Both the position numbers and the translations under genes were made by a program. DNA of 64,000 nucleotides, from positions 1 through 64,000 of the forward strand of contig NZ_JAGSOG010000002.1 of assembly GCF_018139695.1 (NCBI RefSeq), written 5' to 3'. Shown one piece after another: positions 40,627 through 49,393 of the stretch; the first letter of the stretch is position 1, and every line of letters begins with the position of its first letter. The notes under the pieces were generated by a model. That model had not been told where the DNA came from. It made no database searches and was given only the letters and a program-made list of their open reading frames with translations. Origin of the DNA: Actinospica durhamensis (lineage in GTDB: Bacteria; Actinomycetota; Actinomycetes; Streptomycetales; Catenulisporaceae).

Positions 40627-42095
40627 CAGCCCAGCCCTACCCGTGCCGCGGCCGCCGTCCACGCGTGCTCGCTGCCGTGCGGCGCGTAATGCCGCAGCGA
40701 CTGGGATTCGGCGACCAGGCGCCGCAGGTCGGCCAGTTCTCCCGCGTGCGCGTGGGTGCGGGCCTGGACGAGGATGTTGCCCAGCGCCGTGGCCTCGGTG
40801 GGGCCCGCGATGACCGCAAGCCCGGTGGCGTCCGCGGTCAACTGGCACAGCAGCGCGTTGCGTGAGCCCCCGCCGACGAGGTGGATCACTTCGATGTCGC
40901 GGCCGGAGAGCTCGGCGGCCTGGCGCAGCGTGCGACGGTGTGCCAGGGCGAGACTCTCCAGAATGGCGCGGACGAACGCGCCGTGGCCGTTCGGAGGCCG
41001 CTGGCCGGTGCGCAGGCAGTACTCTTCGATCCGCTTGGGCATGTCGCCGGGCGCGAGGAACTCGGGCGAGTCGGGGTCGATCAGTGCGGCGAACGGCTCG
41101 GCGCGCGCCGCGTCGGCCAGCAGCCGGGGCAACTCGACGGCGTGGCCGGCGTCGGCCCAGGTGCGCCGGCATTCCTCGAGCAGCCACAGCCCCATGATGT
41201 TGCGCAGGTAGCGCACCGTGCCGTCGATGCCGCGCTCGTTGGTGAAGTTCGCCGCCCGGGAGGCCTCGGTCAGGATCGGCGCGTCGAGTTCGAGCCCTGC
41301 CAGCGACCAGGTGCCGCAGGAGATGTAGGCGAACGCGTCCGTGACCGCGGGTACCGCGACCACGGCGGAGGCGGTGTCGTGCGAGGCGACCACGGTCACC
41401 GGGGTGGAGCGCGAGAGCCCGGTGTGCCTGGCTGGCCCCGGCCGCAGCAGCCCGGCGAGATCTCCGGGTCGCCGCAGCGGCGGCAGCAGGTGCGGGCTGA
41501 TGCCCAAACGCTTGGCCAGGTCCGCCGCCCAGACCCCGGCGCGCGCGTCGAACAGGCCGGTGGTCGAGGCGTTGGTCTCTTCGGCGCCGATGCTCCCGGT
41601 GAGCCAGTAGGTCAGCAGGTCGGGGATCATCAGCATCCGGTGCGCGGCGGCCATCTGCGCACTGCCGGCCGCCGCGACCAACTGGTAGACGGTGTTGAAC
41701 ACCAGCTGCTGCAGCCCGGTGACCCGGTACATCTCGGCCTGGTCGGCCTGCTGCCATACCCGCTGCGGCACGTGCGCGGTGCGGGTGTCGCGGTAGTGGA
41801 ACGGATTGCCCAGCAGCACGCCTTCGCCGTCGATCAGCCCGTAGTCCACGGCCCAGGTGTCGATGCCGACCGAGGCGATCTCGGCCACGCGCCCGGCCGC
41901 GCGCAGGCCGTCGAGCACCCCCTGGTAGAGGGCGAGGATGTCCCAGTGCAGGCCGTCGGCCAGCTGGACGGGCGTGTTCGGGAACCGGTGGACCTCGGTG
42001 ACCTCGAGGCTCTCGCGCCCCACCCGTCCGAGGACCACCCGGCCCGAGCTCGCGCCCAGGTCGGCGGCCGCGAAGGTCGTCGTGCTCGGATTCAT
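40626..42095 (-). CDS. rhaB: Rhamnulokinase
   Basis: The 489-aa FGGY kinase has the N-terminal AADLGASSGRVVLG phosphate loop, the RhaB-specific VGIDTWAVDYGL, and HDTASAVVAVP and GGGSRNALLCQLTAD near the C terminus. It phosphorylates L-rhamnulose to rhamnulose 1-phosphate using ATP. It is joined by ATGA overlaps to rhaEW upstream and lutA downstream. Confidence 0.93.
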   Translation of the reverse strand: MNPSTTTFAAADLGASSGRVVLGRVGRESLEVTEVHRFPNTPVQLADGLHWDILALYQGVLDGLRAAGRVAEIASVGIDTWAVDYGLIDGEGVLLGNPFHYRDTRTAHVPQRVWQQADQAEMYRVTGLQQLVFNTVYQLVAAAGSAQMAAAHRMLMIPDLLTYWLTGSIGAEETNASTTGLFDARAGVWAADLAKRLGISPHLLPPLRRPGDLAGLLRPGPARHTGLSRSTPVTVVASHDTASAVVAVPAVTDAFAYISCGTWSLAGLELDAPILTEASRAANFTNERGIDGTVRYLRNIMGLWLLEECRRTWADAGHAVELPRLLADAARAEPFAALIDPDSPEFLAPGDMPKRIEEYCLRTGQRPPNGHGAFVRAILESLALAHRRTLRQAAELSGRDIEVIHLVGGGSRNALLCQLTADATGLAVIAGPTEATALGNILVQARTHAHAGELADLRRLVAESQSLRHYAPHGSEHAWTAAAARVGLG

Positions 42096-44146
42096 CGCAG
42101 GAACGCCGCCGCGACGCCGGCGTCCACCGGGATGTGCAGGCCGGTGGTGTGCGTCAGCTCGCCGCCGGTCAGCGCGAAGACCGCGTTGGCCACGTGCTCC
42201 GGCAGCACCTCGCGCTTGAGAATGGTGCGCTGGGCGTAGAACGCGCCGAGCTCCTGCTCCGGCACGCCGTAGACTGCGGCGCGCTGCGCACCCCACCCGG
42301 CGGCGAAGATCCCGGAGCCGCGCACCACGCCGTCCGGGTTGACGCCGTTGACCCGGATCCCGTGCTCGCCGAGCTCCGCGGCCAGCAGCCGGACCTGGTG
42401 CGCCTGGTCGGCCTTGGTGGCGGAGTACGCGATGTTGTTCGGGCCGGCGAACACCGAGTTCTTCGAGGCGATGTAGACGATGTCGCCGCCGAGCCCCTGC
42501 TCGATCATGACGCGGGCGGCTTCGCGGGAGACGAGGAACGAGCCGCGGGCCATGATGTCGTGCTGCAGGTCCCAGTCGCGGGCGGTGGTCTCGAGCAGCG
42601 GCTTCGAGATGGAGATCCCGGCGTTGTTGACCACGAGGTCCACTCCGCCGAACGCGAGCGCCGCCGCGTCGAAGGCGGCCTGGATCTGCTCTTCGGAGGT
42701 GACGTCCACGGTCACCGCCACGGCCACGTCGCGGCCGCCGAGCTCCTCGGCGACCTGCACGGCCGCCTGCGCGTTGAGATCCGCGACGACGACGCACGCG
42801 CCTTCGGCCGCGAGCCGGTGCGCGATCGCCTTGCCGATACCCGAGCCGGCGCCGGTCACCAGCGCCACCCGCGTCGCCAGCGCCTTGGGCTTGGGCATGC
42901 GGGCGAGCTTGGCCTCCTCCAGCGCCCAGTATTCGATCCGGAACTTCTCAGACTCCTCAATAGGGGAGTAGGCCGACACCGCCTCGGCCCCGCGCATGAC
43001 GTTGACGGCGTTGAGGTAGAACTCGCCCGCGACGCGCGCGGTCTGCTTGTCCTTGCCGTAGGAGAACATTCCGACGCCGGGGATGAGGATGATCGCCGGG
43101 TCCGCGCCGCGCATCGCCGGAGAGTCGGGGGTCGCGTGCCGCTGGTAGTACGCGGCGTACTCCTCGCGGTAGGCGGCGTGCAGCTCCTTCAGCCGCGCGA
43201 TGGCGTCGTCGAGCGGAGCGTCCGCGGGCAGGTCGAGCACCAGCGGGCGCACCTTGGTGCGCAGGAAGTGATCGGGACACGAGGTACCGAGGGCGGCCAG
43301 GCGCGGGTGCTCGGCGCGCGCGAGGAAGTCGAGCACGACATCGTCGTCCTCGAAATGCCCGACCTGCGGTCGGTCGGTGGAGGCCAGGCCGCGCAGCACC
43401 GGCGCGAGGGCCGCGGCACGCGCGCGCCGCTCCGCCTCGGGCAGCGGGCCGTAGCCCTCGATGACCGGACCGAACGGCTCGGGCCTGCCGTGCTCGGCGA
43501 GGAACGCCTCGGCGGTGCGGATGATGCGCAGTGAGTTCGCCTCGCACTCCTCACTCGTCTCGCCCCACGCCGTGATGCCGTGTCCGCCGAGGACGCAGCC
43601 GATCGCCTGCGGGTTCTCCCGCTTGATCGCCGCGATATCAAGTCCCAGCTGGAATCCGGGGCGGCGCCACGGAACCCACACGACCTGATCGCCGAAGCAC
43701 CGCGCCGTCAGCTTCTCCCCGTCGGTGGCGCAGGCGAGCGCGATCCCGGAATCAGGGTGCAGATGATCCACGTGCGCGGCGTCGACCAGCCCGTGCATCG
43801 CGGTGTCGATCGACGGCGCCGCGCCGCCCCGGCCGTGCAGGCAGTAGTCGAACGCTGCGACCATCTCGTCCTCGCGCTCCACGCCGGGGCAGACCCCGGC
43901 CAGGGCCCGCAGCCGATCCAGGCGCAGCACCGCCAGCCCCGCCTCGGTGAGGGTGCCCAGGTCGCCGCCGGAGCCCTTCACCCACATCAGCTCCACCTCG
44001 GCGCCGCTGACCGGGTCGAGGCCGCCGCCCTTGGCCGAGGTGTTGCCGCCGGCGTAGTTGGTGTTGCGCGGGTCGGCTCCCAGCCGGCGCGAGCGGGAAA
44101 TGAGGTCTGATACGGCGCTGTGCATCGCGGTCTCGTCCTTGTCCAT
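42092..44146 (-). CDS. rhaEW: Bifunctional rhamnulose-1-phosphate aldolase/L-lactaldehyde dehydrogenase
   Basis: This 684-aa fusion has an N-terminal class II aldolase domain with zinc ligands His128 and His130 (DHLHPDS) and His189 (GGHGITAWG). A short-chain dehydrogenase follows from about residue 425, with TGAGSGIG (431-438), NNAG, Ser561, Tyr574 and Lys578 (YSATK). The aldolase splits rhamnulose 1-phosphate into DHAP and L-lactaldehyde, which the second domain oxidises to L-lactate. ATG 44146 lies 4 bases after the rhaI stop. A later ATG (44125) is an alternative, since the first seven residues are not conserved-looking. Confidence 0.93.
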   Translation of the reverse strand: MDKDETAMHSAVSDLISRSRRLGADPRNTNYAGGNTSAKGGGLDPVSGAEVELMWVKGSGGDLGTLTEAGLAVLRLDRLRALAGVCPGVEREDEMVAAFDYCLHGRGGAAPSIDTAMHGLVDAAHVDHLHPDSGIALACATDGEKLTARCFGDQVVWVPWRRPGFQLGLDIAAIKRENPQAIGCVLGGHGITAWGETSEECEANSLRIIRTAEAFLAEHGRPEPFGPVIEGYGPLPEAERRARAAALAPVLRGLASTDRPQVGHFEDDDVVLDFLARAEHPRLAALGTSCPDHFLRTKVRPLVLDLPADAPLDDAIARLKELHAAYREEYAAYYQRHATPDSPAMRGADPAIILIPGVGMFSYGKDKQTARVAGEFYLNAVNVMRGAEAVSAYSPIEESEKFRIEYWALEEAKLARMPKPKALATRVALVTGAGSGIGKAIAHRLAAEGACVVVADLNAQAAVQVAEELGGRDVAVAVTVDVTSEEQIQAAFDAAALAFGGVDLVVNNAGISISKPLLETTARDWDLQHDIMARGSFLVSREAARVMIEQGLGGDIVYIASKNSVFAGPNNIAYSATKADQAHQVRLLAAELGEHGIRVNGVNPDGVVRGSGIFAAGWGAQRAAVYGVPEQELGAFYAQRTILKREVLPEHVANAVFALTGGELTHTTGLHIPVDAGVAAAFLR

Positions 44147-44150
44147 GGTC

Positions 44151-45317
44151 TCAGGCTCCCCAACCGGCCTGGGTGCCGCCGACGCGATCGGCCAGGATCT
44201 GATCGGCGTACCCGCTCGCCCGGTACGCGGCGAGGGGATCGGGGCTCAGGCCCATCTCCTCGCGCACCTCGGCCAGCAGCGGCCTGACGTCGGTGTTGTA
44301 CGCGTCCATCAGCACGGCGTTCGCGCCCAGAACGTCACCCGCGCTCTGCGCCGCACGCAGCGCGTCGAGGTCGACGAGCAGCGCCTTGGCCGTGGCCTCC
44401 TGCACGTTCATCACCGAGCGGATGATCGCGGGGATCTTCGCCTCGATGTTGTGGCACTGGTCCAGCATGAACGCGACCCCGTGAGCGGGATCGAGCCCGC
44501 CGTTCTTGGCCACCTCGTGCAGGATCCGGAACAGCTGGAACGGATCCGCGGCCCCGGCCATCAGGTCGTCGTCGGCGTAGAAGCGGGAGTTGAAGTCGAA
44601 CGCCCCGAGCTTCCCCTCGCGCAGCAGGAACGCGACGATGAACTCGATGTTCGTACCCGGAGCATGGTGCCCGGTGTCCACCACGACCTTCGCCTTCGGC
44701 CCGAGCTTGAGGCAGTGCGCGTAGCTGGTGCCCCAGTCCGGGACGTCCGTGGTGTAGAACGCGGGCTCGAACAGCTTGTACTCCAGCACCATCCGCTGAT
44801 GCTCGCCGAGGCGCGCGTACACCTCGGACAGGGCCTCGGCCAGCCGGTCCTGGCGGCCCACGATGTCGTCCTGGCCCGGGTAGTTGGTGCCGTCCGCGAA
44901 CCACAGCTTCAGATCCCGCGACCCGGTGGCGTCCATGACGTCCACGCACTCCAGCAGATGGTCCGTCGCCTTGCGCCGCACCGCCGGATCCGGGTGGCAG
45001 ACGCTGCCGATCCGGTAGTCCTCGTCCTGGAAGGTGTTCGAGTTGATCGCCCCGATCCGCACGCCCAGGGACTCGGCGTGCGCGGCGAGCTTGCCGAAGT
45101 CCGGGACCCGGTCCCACGGGATGTGCAGCGAGACCAGCGGAGCGACCCCGGTCGCCGCGTGCACCGCCGCCGCGTCCGCCAGCTTCTCGAACGGATCGCG
45201 CGGCACGCCCTGCTGCGGGAAGACCCGGAACCGCGTCCCGGAGTTGCCGTAGCCCCAGGACGGGGTCTCGATCCGCTGCGCCGAGAGCGCCGCCTTCACC
45301 GCGGCCAGGTCCGCCAT
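44151..45317 (-). CDS. rhaI: L-rhamnose isomerase (RhaI type)
   Basis: The 388-aa TIM-barrel isomerase is of the Pseudomonas stutzeri RhaI type rather than E. coli RhaA. Recognisable segments are NSNTFQDEDY, WFADGTNYPGQDD, LEYKLFEPAFY, VDTGHHAPGTN and FDFNSRFYADDD, which supply the metal-binding Glu, Asp and His residues. It converts L-rhamnose to L-rhamnulose. It is the promoter-proximal gene of the six-gene rha-lut operon. The upstream region contains a TTGACC/TAGAGT promoter flanked by two operator-like repeats. Confidence 0.93.
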   Translation of the reverse strand: MADLAAVKAALSAQRIETPSWGYGNSGTRFRVFPQQGVPRDPFEKLADAAAVHAATGVAPLVSLHIPWDRVPDFGKLAAHAESLGVRIGAINSNTFQDEDYRIGSVCHPDPAVRRKATDHLLECVDVMDATGSRDLKLWFADGTNYPGQDDIVGRQDRLAEALSEVYARLGEHQRMVLEYKLFEPAFYTTDVPDWGTSYAHCLKLGPKAKVVVDTGHHAPGTNIEFIVAFLLREGKLGAFDFNSRFYADDDLMAGAADPFQLFRILHEVAKNGGLDPAHGVAFMLDQCHNIEAKIPAIIRSVMNVQEATAKALLVDLDALRAAQSAGDVLGANAVLMDAYNTDVRPLLAEVREEMGLSPDPLAAYRASGYADQILADRVGGTQAGWGA

Positions 45318-45347
45318 GGCTGGTACCTCGTATCTGCTGAGACTGGG

Positions 45348-45371
45348 TGACTGAAACGATGACTGAAACGA
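45348..45371. repeat. 12-bp direct repeat at the rhaI promoter
   Basis: TGACTGAAACGA occurs at 45348-45359 and 45360-45371. The second copy overlaps the TGAA-N4-TTCA operator at 45364-45375, so each copy supplies a TGAAACGA half-site. Confidence 0.9.
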
Positions 45372-45375
45372 TTCA
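45364..45375. promoter_or_regulatory. Putative rhamnose-regulon operator, downstream site
   Basis: TGAAACGATTCA has TGAA/TTCA arms and lies just downstream of the presumed transcription start of rhaI, where a bound LacI protein would block elongation. The same core is seen at 36706 and 45453. Confidence 0.5.
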
Positions 45376-45392
45376 AATTGCGTTCGCTGAGC

Positions 45393-45422
45393 ACTCTAGG
45401 CTCAGTTTCGGGGGCTGGTCAA
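45393..45422 (-). promoter_or_regulatory. rhaI: Putative rhaI operon promoter
   Basis: On the minus strand TTGACC (45417-45422) and TAGAGT (45393-45398) are separated by 18 bases and point toward rhaI, 76 bases away. Operators flank it on both sides. Confidence 0.45.
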
Positions 45423-45452
45423 CAGGAGCGCGGCCCGCGCAGGCGCGCGCTA

Positions 45453-45464
45453 TGAATCATTTCA
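45453..45464. promoter_or_regulatory. Putative rhamnose-regulon operator, upstream site
   Basis: TGAATCATTTCA overlaps the stop codon of the AraC-type gene, 89 bases from the downstream operator. The two could be bridged by a DNA loop around the promoter. Confidence 0.45.
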
Positions 45465-46410
45465 ACGCGCTCGTCACCGGCTCGGCGTCGGCGGGGACGC
45501 CGTGGTGGTCGGCGTACGTCGCGAAGCGCTGCCGGTAGGTGGTGGCGCTCAGCCCGTAGTGCGCTTTGAAGCGCCGGGCGAAGTAGTTCTGATCCGGCCA
45601 GCCGACCGCGCGCCCGACGGCGGTGACCGGCTCGTCCGAGTGCAGCAGCAGCACCGCGGCGTGCTCGACGCGCAGCTGGGCGAGATACGCGATCGGAGGC
45701 AGGCCGGTGGCCGCCTTGAACAGCCGCACCAGATAGCCCGGCGCCAGATGCAGCTGCTCCGCGAGTTCCGCGAGGGTCCACGGACGGGCGATGTCGGCTT
45801 CGAGCATGCGCATCACCCTCCCGACGGCCGGGTGAGACTGCTGCAGCTGTGCGGACCCGGCACCCGCACTCCGCACCACGGAGCGGGCCAGCACGCCGAA
45901 GATCAGGGTCAGTCGGGCGATGAGATCTCCGCGGTACTCGCCGGGAGGCAGGTGCCGCAGCGCGGAGAGGGATTCGAGTTCGCGTACGCACTCGTCGAAG
46001 GTGTCCGGGTCGAGCCGCAGCGCCAGCGTGCCGCGCCCGTGCGACGCGTAGGGCCCGGCCCACAGCAGGTGCCCGAGCAGCGGATCGTCCCGCATCCAGG
46101 ACAGCTCGCGGCGCAGCAGCTCACTGCTGAAGCAGCAGTTGTACAGCTCGAGCTCGTGACAGTCCTCGTACCCGTGCCACACCCCGGGTCGCAGCACCAC
46201 GACATCCCTGGCCTCGAGCTCTCTGCGCCCGGCCAGGCAGTGGTGCGTCGCGCGCCCGCCGAGGGTGAACGCGATCTCCATGAAGCTGTGCGTGTGCAGG
46301 GGATTGTCCTGCCGGTGCAGGTAGCGGCCGGCGTAGGCCTGGGCTCCGTCGGTGAAGTGGAACAGGTCCCGGCTCGTGTCCATGGGGAGGTCGTCTTCCA
46401 CCCGGCGCAC
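45457..46410 (-). CDS. AraC-family regulator, RhaS/RhaR-like
   Basis: This 317-aa protein has an N-terminal cupin sensor domain (NPLHTHSFMEIAFTLGGRATHH; the HTHSFMEI motif at about 39-46) and a C-terminal pair of AraC helix-turn-helices. These include LAEQLHLAPGYLVRLFKAATG and the second-helix signature AVGWPDQNYFARRFKAHYG. It is codirectional with and directly upstream of rhaI, so it is a likely activator of the rhamnose operon, alongside the LacI protein at the other end. The GTG at 46410 has GAGG just upstream; ATG 46383 (MDTSRD) is an alternative. Confidence 0.85.
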   Translation of the reverse strand: MRRVEDDLPMDTSRDLFHFTDGAQAYAGRYLHRQDNPLHTHSFMEIAFTLGGRATHHCLAGRRELEARDVVVLRPGVWHGYEDCHELELYNCCFSSELLRRELSWMRDDPLLGHLLWAGPYASHGRGTLALRLDPDTFDECVRELESLSALRHLPPGEYRGDLIARLTLIFGVLARSVVRSAGAGSAQLQQSHPAVGRVMRMLEADIARPWTLAELAEQLHLAPGYLVRLFKAATGLPPIAYLAQLRVEHAAVLLLHSDEPVTAVGRAVGWPDQNYFARRFKAHYGLSATTYRQRFATYADHHGVPADAEPVTSALK

Positions 46411-46586
46411 GATACCTCGCGCGGCGACCAGGTCAACATCGTGCTAACGGGAGTTCATCGCGGGCTAGCGACGCAGAGTCGGCGCGGAGCACGATTACCG
46501 GCGTCGACACGCTGTGCAGTCGCATGGCACGGGGGTTGTGACTCGCCCCGTTTCGTTCATCGTCTGTCGTTCAAGGAGGAACGCCT

Positions 46587-48827
46587 GTGAGCTTCCCGTA
46601 TCCCGGATCTCGGCGCAGATCGACCCTACTGATCGCGCTGGCCGCGACCTCGCTCGCCGTCGGTGTCGTCGACGGCCCCGCGGCGCAGGCGGCCGGCCGG
46701 GGCACGTCCGGCTACCCCGCCGGATGTCCCTGGATGGACACACACCTCGACGCGAGTACGCGGGCGAACCTGCTGCTGGCCGCCAGCAGTCTGGACCAGA
46801 AGCTGCGATGGCTCGACGAGAAGGCGGCGAACTCGCCGGATCAGACCTCGTTCACGTCCTTCTCCGGCACGACGACCACCTACCCCGCGCAGGTGCCGTG
46901 CACGCCGACGGTCGTCTACGCCGACAGCGCCGACTTCGTGCGCAACGCCGGCACCGACGTCACGGTCTACCCCTCGCAGGTCGACCTCGCCGCCACCTGG
47001 AGTTCGCAGCTCGCGTACGCCAAGGGCAAGGCCGAGGCGAACGACGCGTTCGAGTCGGGCCACAACGTCATCCTCGGCCCGGACCTGGAGAACGGGCGCA
47101 CCGTGCTCGACGGCCGCACCCCCGAAGACCTCGGCGAGGACTCGCTGCTCGGTGGGACCCAGGCCGCCGCGCAGATCAACGGCCTGCAGAACGGCAACGC
47201 GGACGAGCCGGTGATGGCGGTGCTCAAGCACTACGTGGCGAACGAGCAGGAAGCCAACCGCAACAACATGAGCGCGAACATGACCACGCGCACGCTCGAA
47301 GAGGTCTACAACCAGCCGTTCAACATCGCGCTGAGCCAGAGCTCGCCCGGCGGCATCATGTGTTCCTACAACCAGATCAACGGCGCGTACGCCTGCGAGA
47401 ACCCGATCCTCGACAGCGTGCTCAAGGGCCAGGACGGCTTCCAGGGCTACGTGACCTCGGACTTCTTCGCCGTCCACTCCACCGCGCCGTCGCTGAATGC
47501 GGGTCTGGACCAGGAGCTGAACAACCCGATCTACTACACGCCGGCGAACATCCAGGCCGCGCTGGACGCCGGCCAGGTCACGATGAGCCAGATCAACGAG
47601 GCGGCGTTCCGCGTCGTGCGCTCGTACATCGCGTCCGGGCTGTTCGACCACCCGATGTCCAGCACGCTCCCGACCACGACGCAGACGGCGTACAGCGAGT
47701 CCGTCGCCGAGCAGGTCGCCCAGAACGGCTCGGTGCTGCTCAAGAACTCCGGACAGGCCCTGCCCCTCGGCAAGTCCTCCGGCACGATCGCGGTGATCGG
47801 CCAGACGGCCTCGGCCACGCCGACCGGCGGGGTGAGCGCGCAGACCGTCTGCACCCAGCTCGCGCCGGACGGCATGGACAACGCCACGGACTGCCCGGAC
47901 GTCGTCGCGCCGCTCGACTCGATCACCTCGCGCGCCGCGCAGGACGGCCTGAGCGTCACGTACGACAACGGTTCCGACATCGCCTCGGCCGTCGCGGCGG
48001 CCAAGTCCGCCAAGACCGCGGTCGTCTTCGCCTACGCCGAGGAGGGCGAGGGCGCCGACCGCACCTCGCTGAGCCTCGACGGCAACGGCGACGCGCTGAT
48101 CGAGGCCGTCGCCGCGGCGAACCCGAACACCGTCGTCATCCTGGAGACCGGCTCCGCGGTGGCCATGCCCTGGCTCGGCCAGGTCAAGGGCGTCGTCGAG
48201 GCCTGGTACCCGGGCGAGCAGCAGGGCACCGCGCTCGCGAAGCTGCTGTTCGGCGACGCCGACTTCACCGGCCGCCTGCCGATCACCTTCCCCGCCTCCC
48301 TCGCCGACACCCCGACCGACACGACCGCGCAGTACCCCGGCATCGAGGACGCCAACGGCATCTACCAGGTCAGCTACAGCGAGGGCCTGGAAGTCGGCTA
48401 CAAGTGGTACGAGGCCCAGGGCATCAAGCCCCTGTTCCCGTTCGGCTATGGCCTGTCCTACACCGACTACTCCTACTCCGGCATGAAGGTCACCGGCGGC
48501 GGCAACGGCAAGAGCGACATCAAGGTCAGCTTCACCGTCCGCAACGACGGCACCAAGACCGGCACCGTCACCCCGCAGCTCTACGTCACGCAGCCGTCCG
48601 CGGCCGACGAGCCCGGGCACGCGCTGGTCGGCTACCAGCAGATCACGCTGAAGCCCGGCCAGAGCCAGAAGGTCACGATCACCGTCGACCCGAACGGCGC
48701 CGCCCACCCGATCTCGTACTACGACACCAGCACGAACTCGTGGGTGACCGCGCCCGGCACGTACACCTTCCAGGTCGGCTCGGACTCGCAGACGGCGAAG
48801 CTGAGCCAGTCGGTCCGTATCCGGTAG
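46587..48827 (+). CDS. Secreted GH3 beta-glycosidase
   Basis: The 746-aa GH3 enzyme has a signal peptide (about 1-36), Lys214-His215 in AVLKHYVANEQ, and the nucleophile Asp292 in YVTSDFFAVH. There is no PA14 insert. An alpha/beta sandwich (VLLKNSGQALPL...WLGQVKGVVEAWYPGEQQGTAL) and a fibronectin-III-like C-terminal domain (PFGYGLSYTDYSYSG) follow. It probably removes terminal beta-linked glucose or xylose outside the cell, perhaps from rhamnose-containing glycosides, since it sits between rhamnose loci. The GTG start follows CAAGGAGGAAC at 46571-46581. A strong hairpin follows the gene. Confidence 0.9.
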   Translation: MSFPYPGSRRRSTLLIALAATSLAVGVVDGPAAQAAGRGTSGYPAGCPWMDTHLDASTRANLLLAASSLDQKLRWLDEKAANSPDQTSFTSFSGTTTTYPAQVPCTPTVVYADSADFVRNAGTDVTVYPSQVDLAATWSSQLAYAKGKAEANDAFESGHNVILGPDLENGRTVLDGRTPEDLGEDSLLGGTQAAAQINGLQNGNADEPVMAVLKHYVANEQEANRNNMSANMTTRTLEEVYNQPFNIALSQSSPGGIMCSYNQINGAYACENPILDSVLKGQDGFQGYVTSDFFAVHSTAPSLNAGLDQELNNPIYYTPANIQAALDAGQVTMSQINEAAFRVVRSYIASGLFDHPMSSTLPTTTQTAYSESVAEQVAQNGSVLLKNSGQALPLGKSSGTIAVIGQTASATPTGGVSAQTVCTQLAPDGMDNATDCPDVVAPLDSITSRAAQDGLSVTYDNGSDIASAVAAAKSAKTAVVFAYAEEGEGADRTSLSLDGNGDALIEAVAAANPNTVVILETGSAVAMPWLGQVKGVVEAWYPGEQQGTALAKLLFGDADFTGRLPITFPASLADTPTDTTAQYPGIEDANGIYQVSYSEGLEVGYKWYEAQGIKPLFPFGYGLSYTDYSYSGMKVTGGGNGKSDIKVSFTVRNDGTKTGTVTPQLYVTQPSAADEPGHALVGYQQITLKPGQSQKVTITVDPNGAAHPISYYDTSTNSWVTAPGTYTFQVGSDSQTAKLSQSVRIR

Positions 48828-48870
48828 CCGGGAACGGTATCTGATCGCAGTATCCGATCGCGTAGAAAAG

Positions 48871-48900
48871 CGTGTGGGGCGGCCGGTGCCGCCCCACACG
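48871..48900 (+). terminator. Terminator hairpin after the second GH3 gene
   Basis: CGTGTGGGGCGGC (48871-48883) pairs perfectly with 48888-48900 across a 4-base CGGT loop. There is no T tract, as is common in actinomycetes. Confidence 0.8.
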
Positions 48901-48919
48901 CGTGTATGAGCTTCCGCTC

Positions 48920-49311
48920 ATGATGCACCCGAACGTCGCGAGGCCGGCCCGATTCCTGCCGCCGCCTCCGACCGATGCGAGCGGCGCCTATCGGGACCAG
49001 ATCCCTCCGCCGCTTGCCGAGTCCGGCGGCGACTGCTTCGACTGGGAGGATCTCGCCGCACGGACCGGTTGGCGGTACCCGTCGGACTATCGGTCCTTTC
49101 TGGAGATATACGGCGCGGGAGGCGGCATCGACAACGAAGCGGTGTGGATCGACTCGCCACCGCCGATGGGCGCGGCTTATTTCGTCGCCGCGGACGAGGT
49201 CTACCCGCCGACGAATGGCCTGCACATATGGGCGGCACCGATGTCGGTGAATTCGGTGTTCGGGTTCGCGCCGAGTACCCCGACTACTCAGGACTCTGGT
49301 CACCTCGCTGA
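48920..49311 (+). pseudogene. Degraded SMI1/KNR4 (SUKH) family gene
   Basis: From ATG 48920 the frame encodes a SUKH-like start: FDWEDLAARTGWRYPSDYRSF, then FLEIYGAGGGIDNEAVWIDS. After LHIW at about 49229 the continuation GGTDVGEF appears only one frame over, as if a G had been lost. Beyond about 49295 VTSLTDAHT appears in the third frame. No stop closes the original frame, and the sequence runs into the 3' end of the GH78 gene, so the end of the gene is missing. SUKH proteins include immunity proteins of toxin systems; no toxin gene is nearby. Two sequencing errors are the alternative to a real pseudogene. Confidence 0.55.
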
Positions 49312-49393
49312 CCGACGCACATACGCATCGAGCGTGGCACGGCGATATCCCGCCGTGCCACGCCCGTGTCGTTCGTTCGGAATCAGTGGGGAG

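Noticed and set aside
39871-41757. LutA read as a 628-aa protein
   Set aside because: The extra N-terminal part is rhaB sequence in the wrong frame. LutA homology starts at MRVALFATC (40626), at an ATGA junction.
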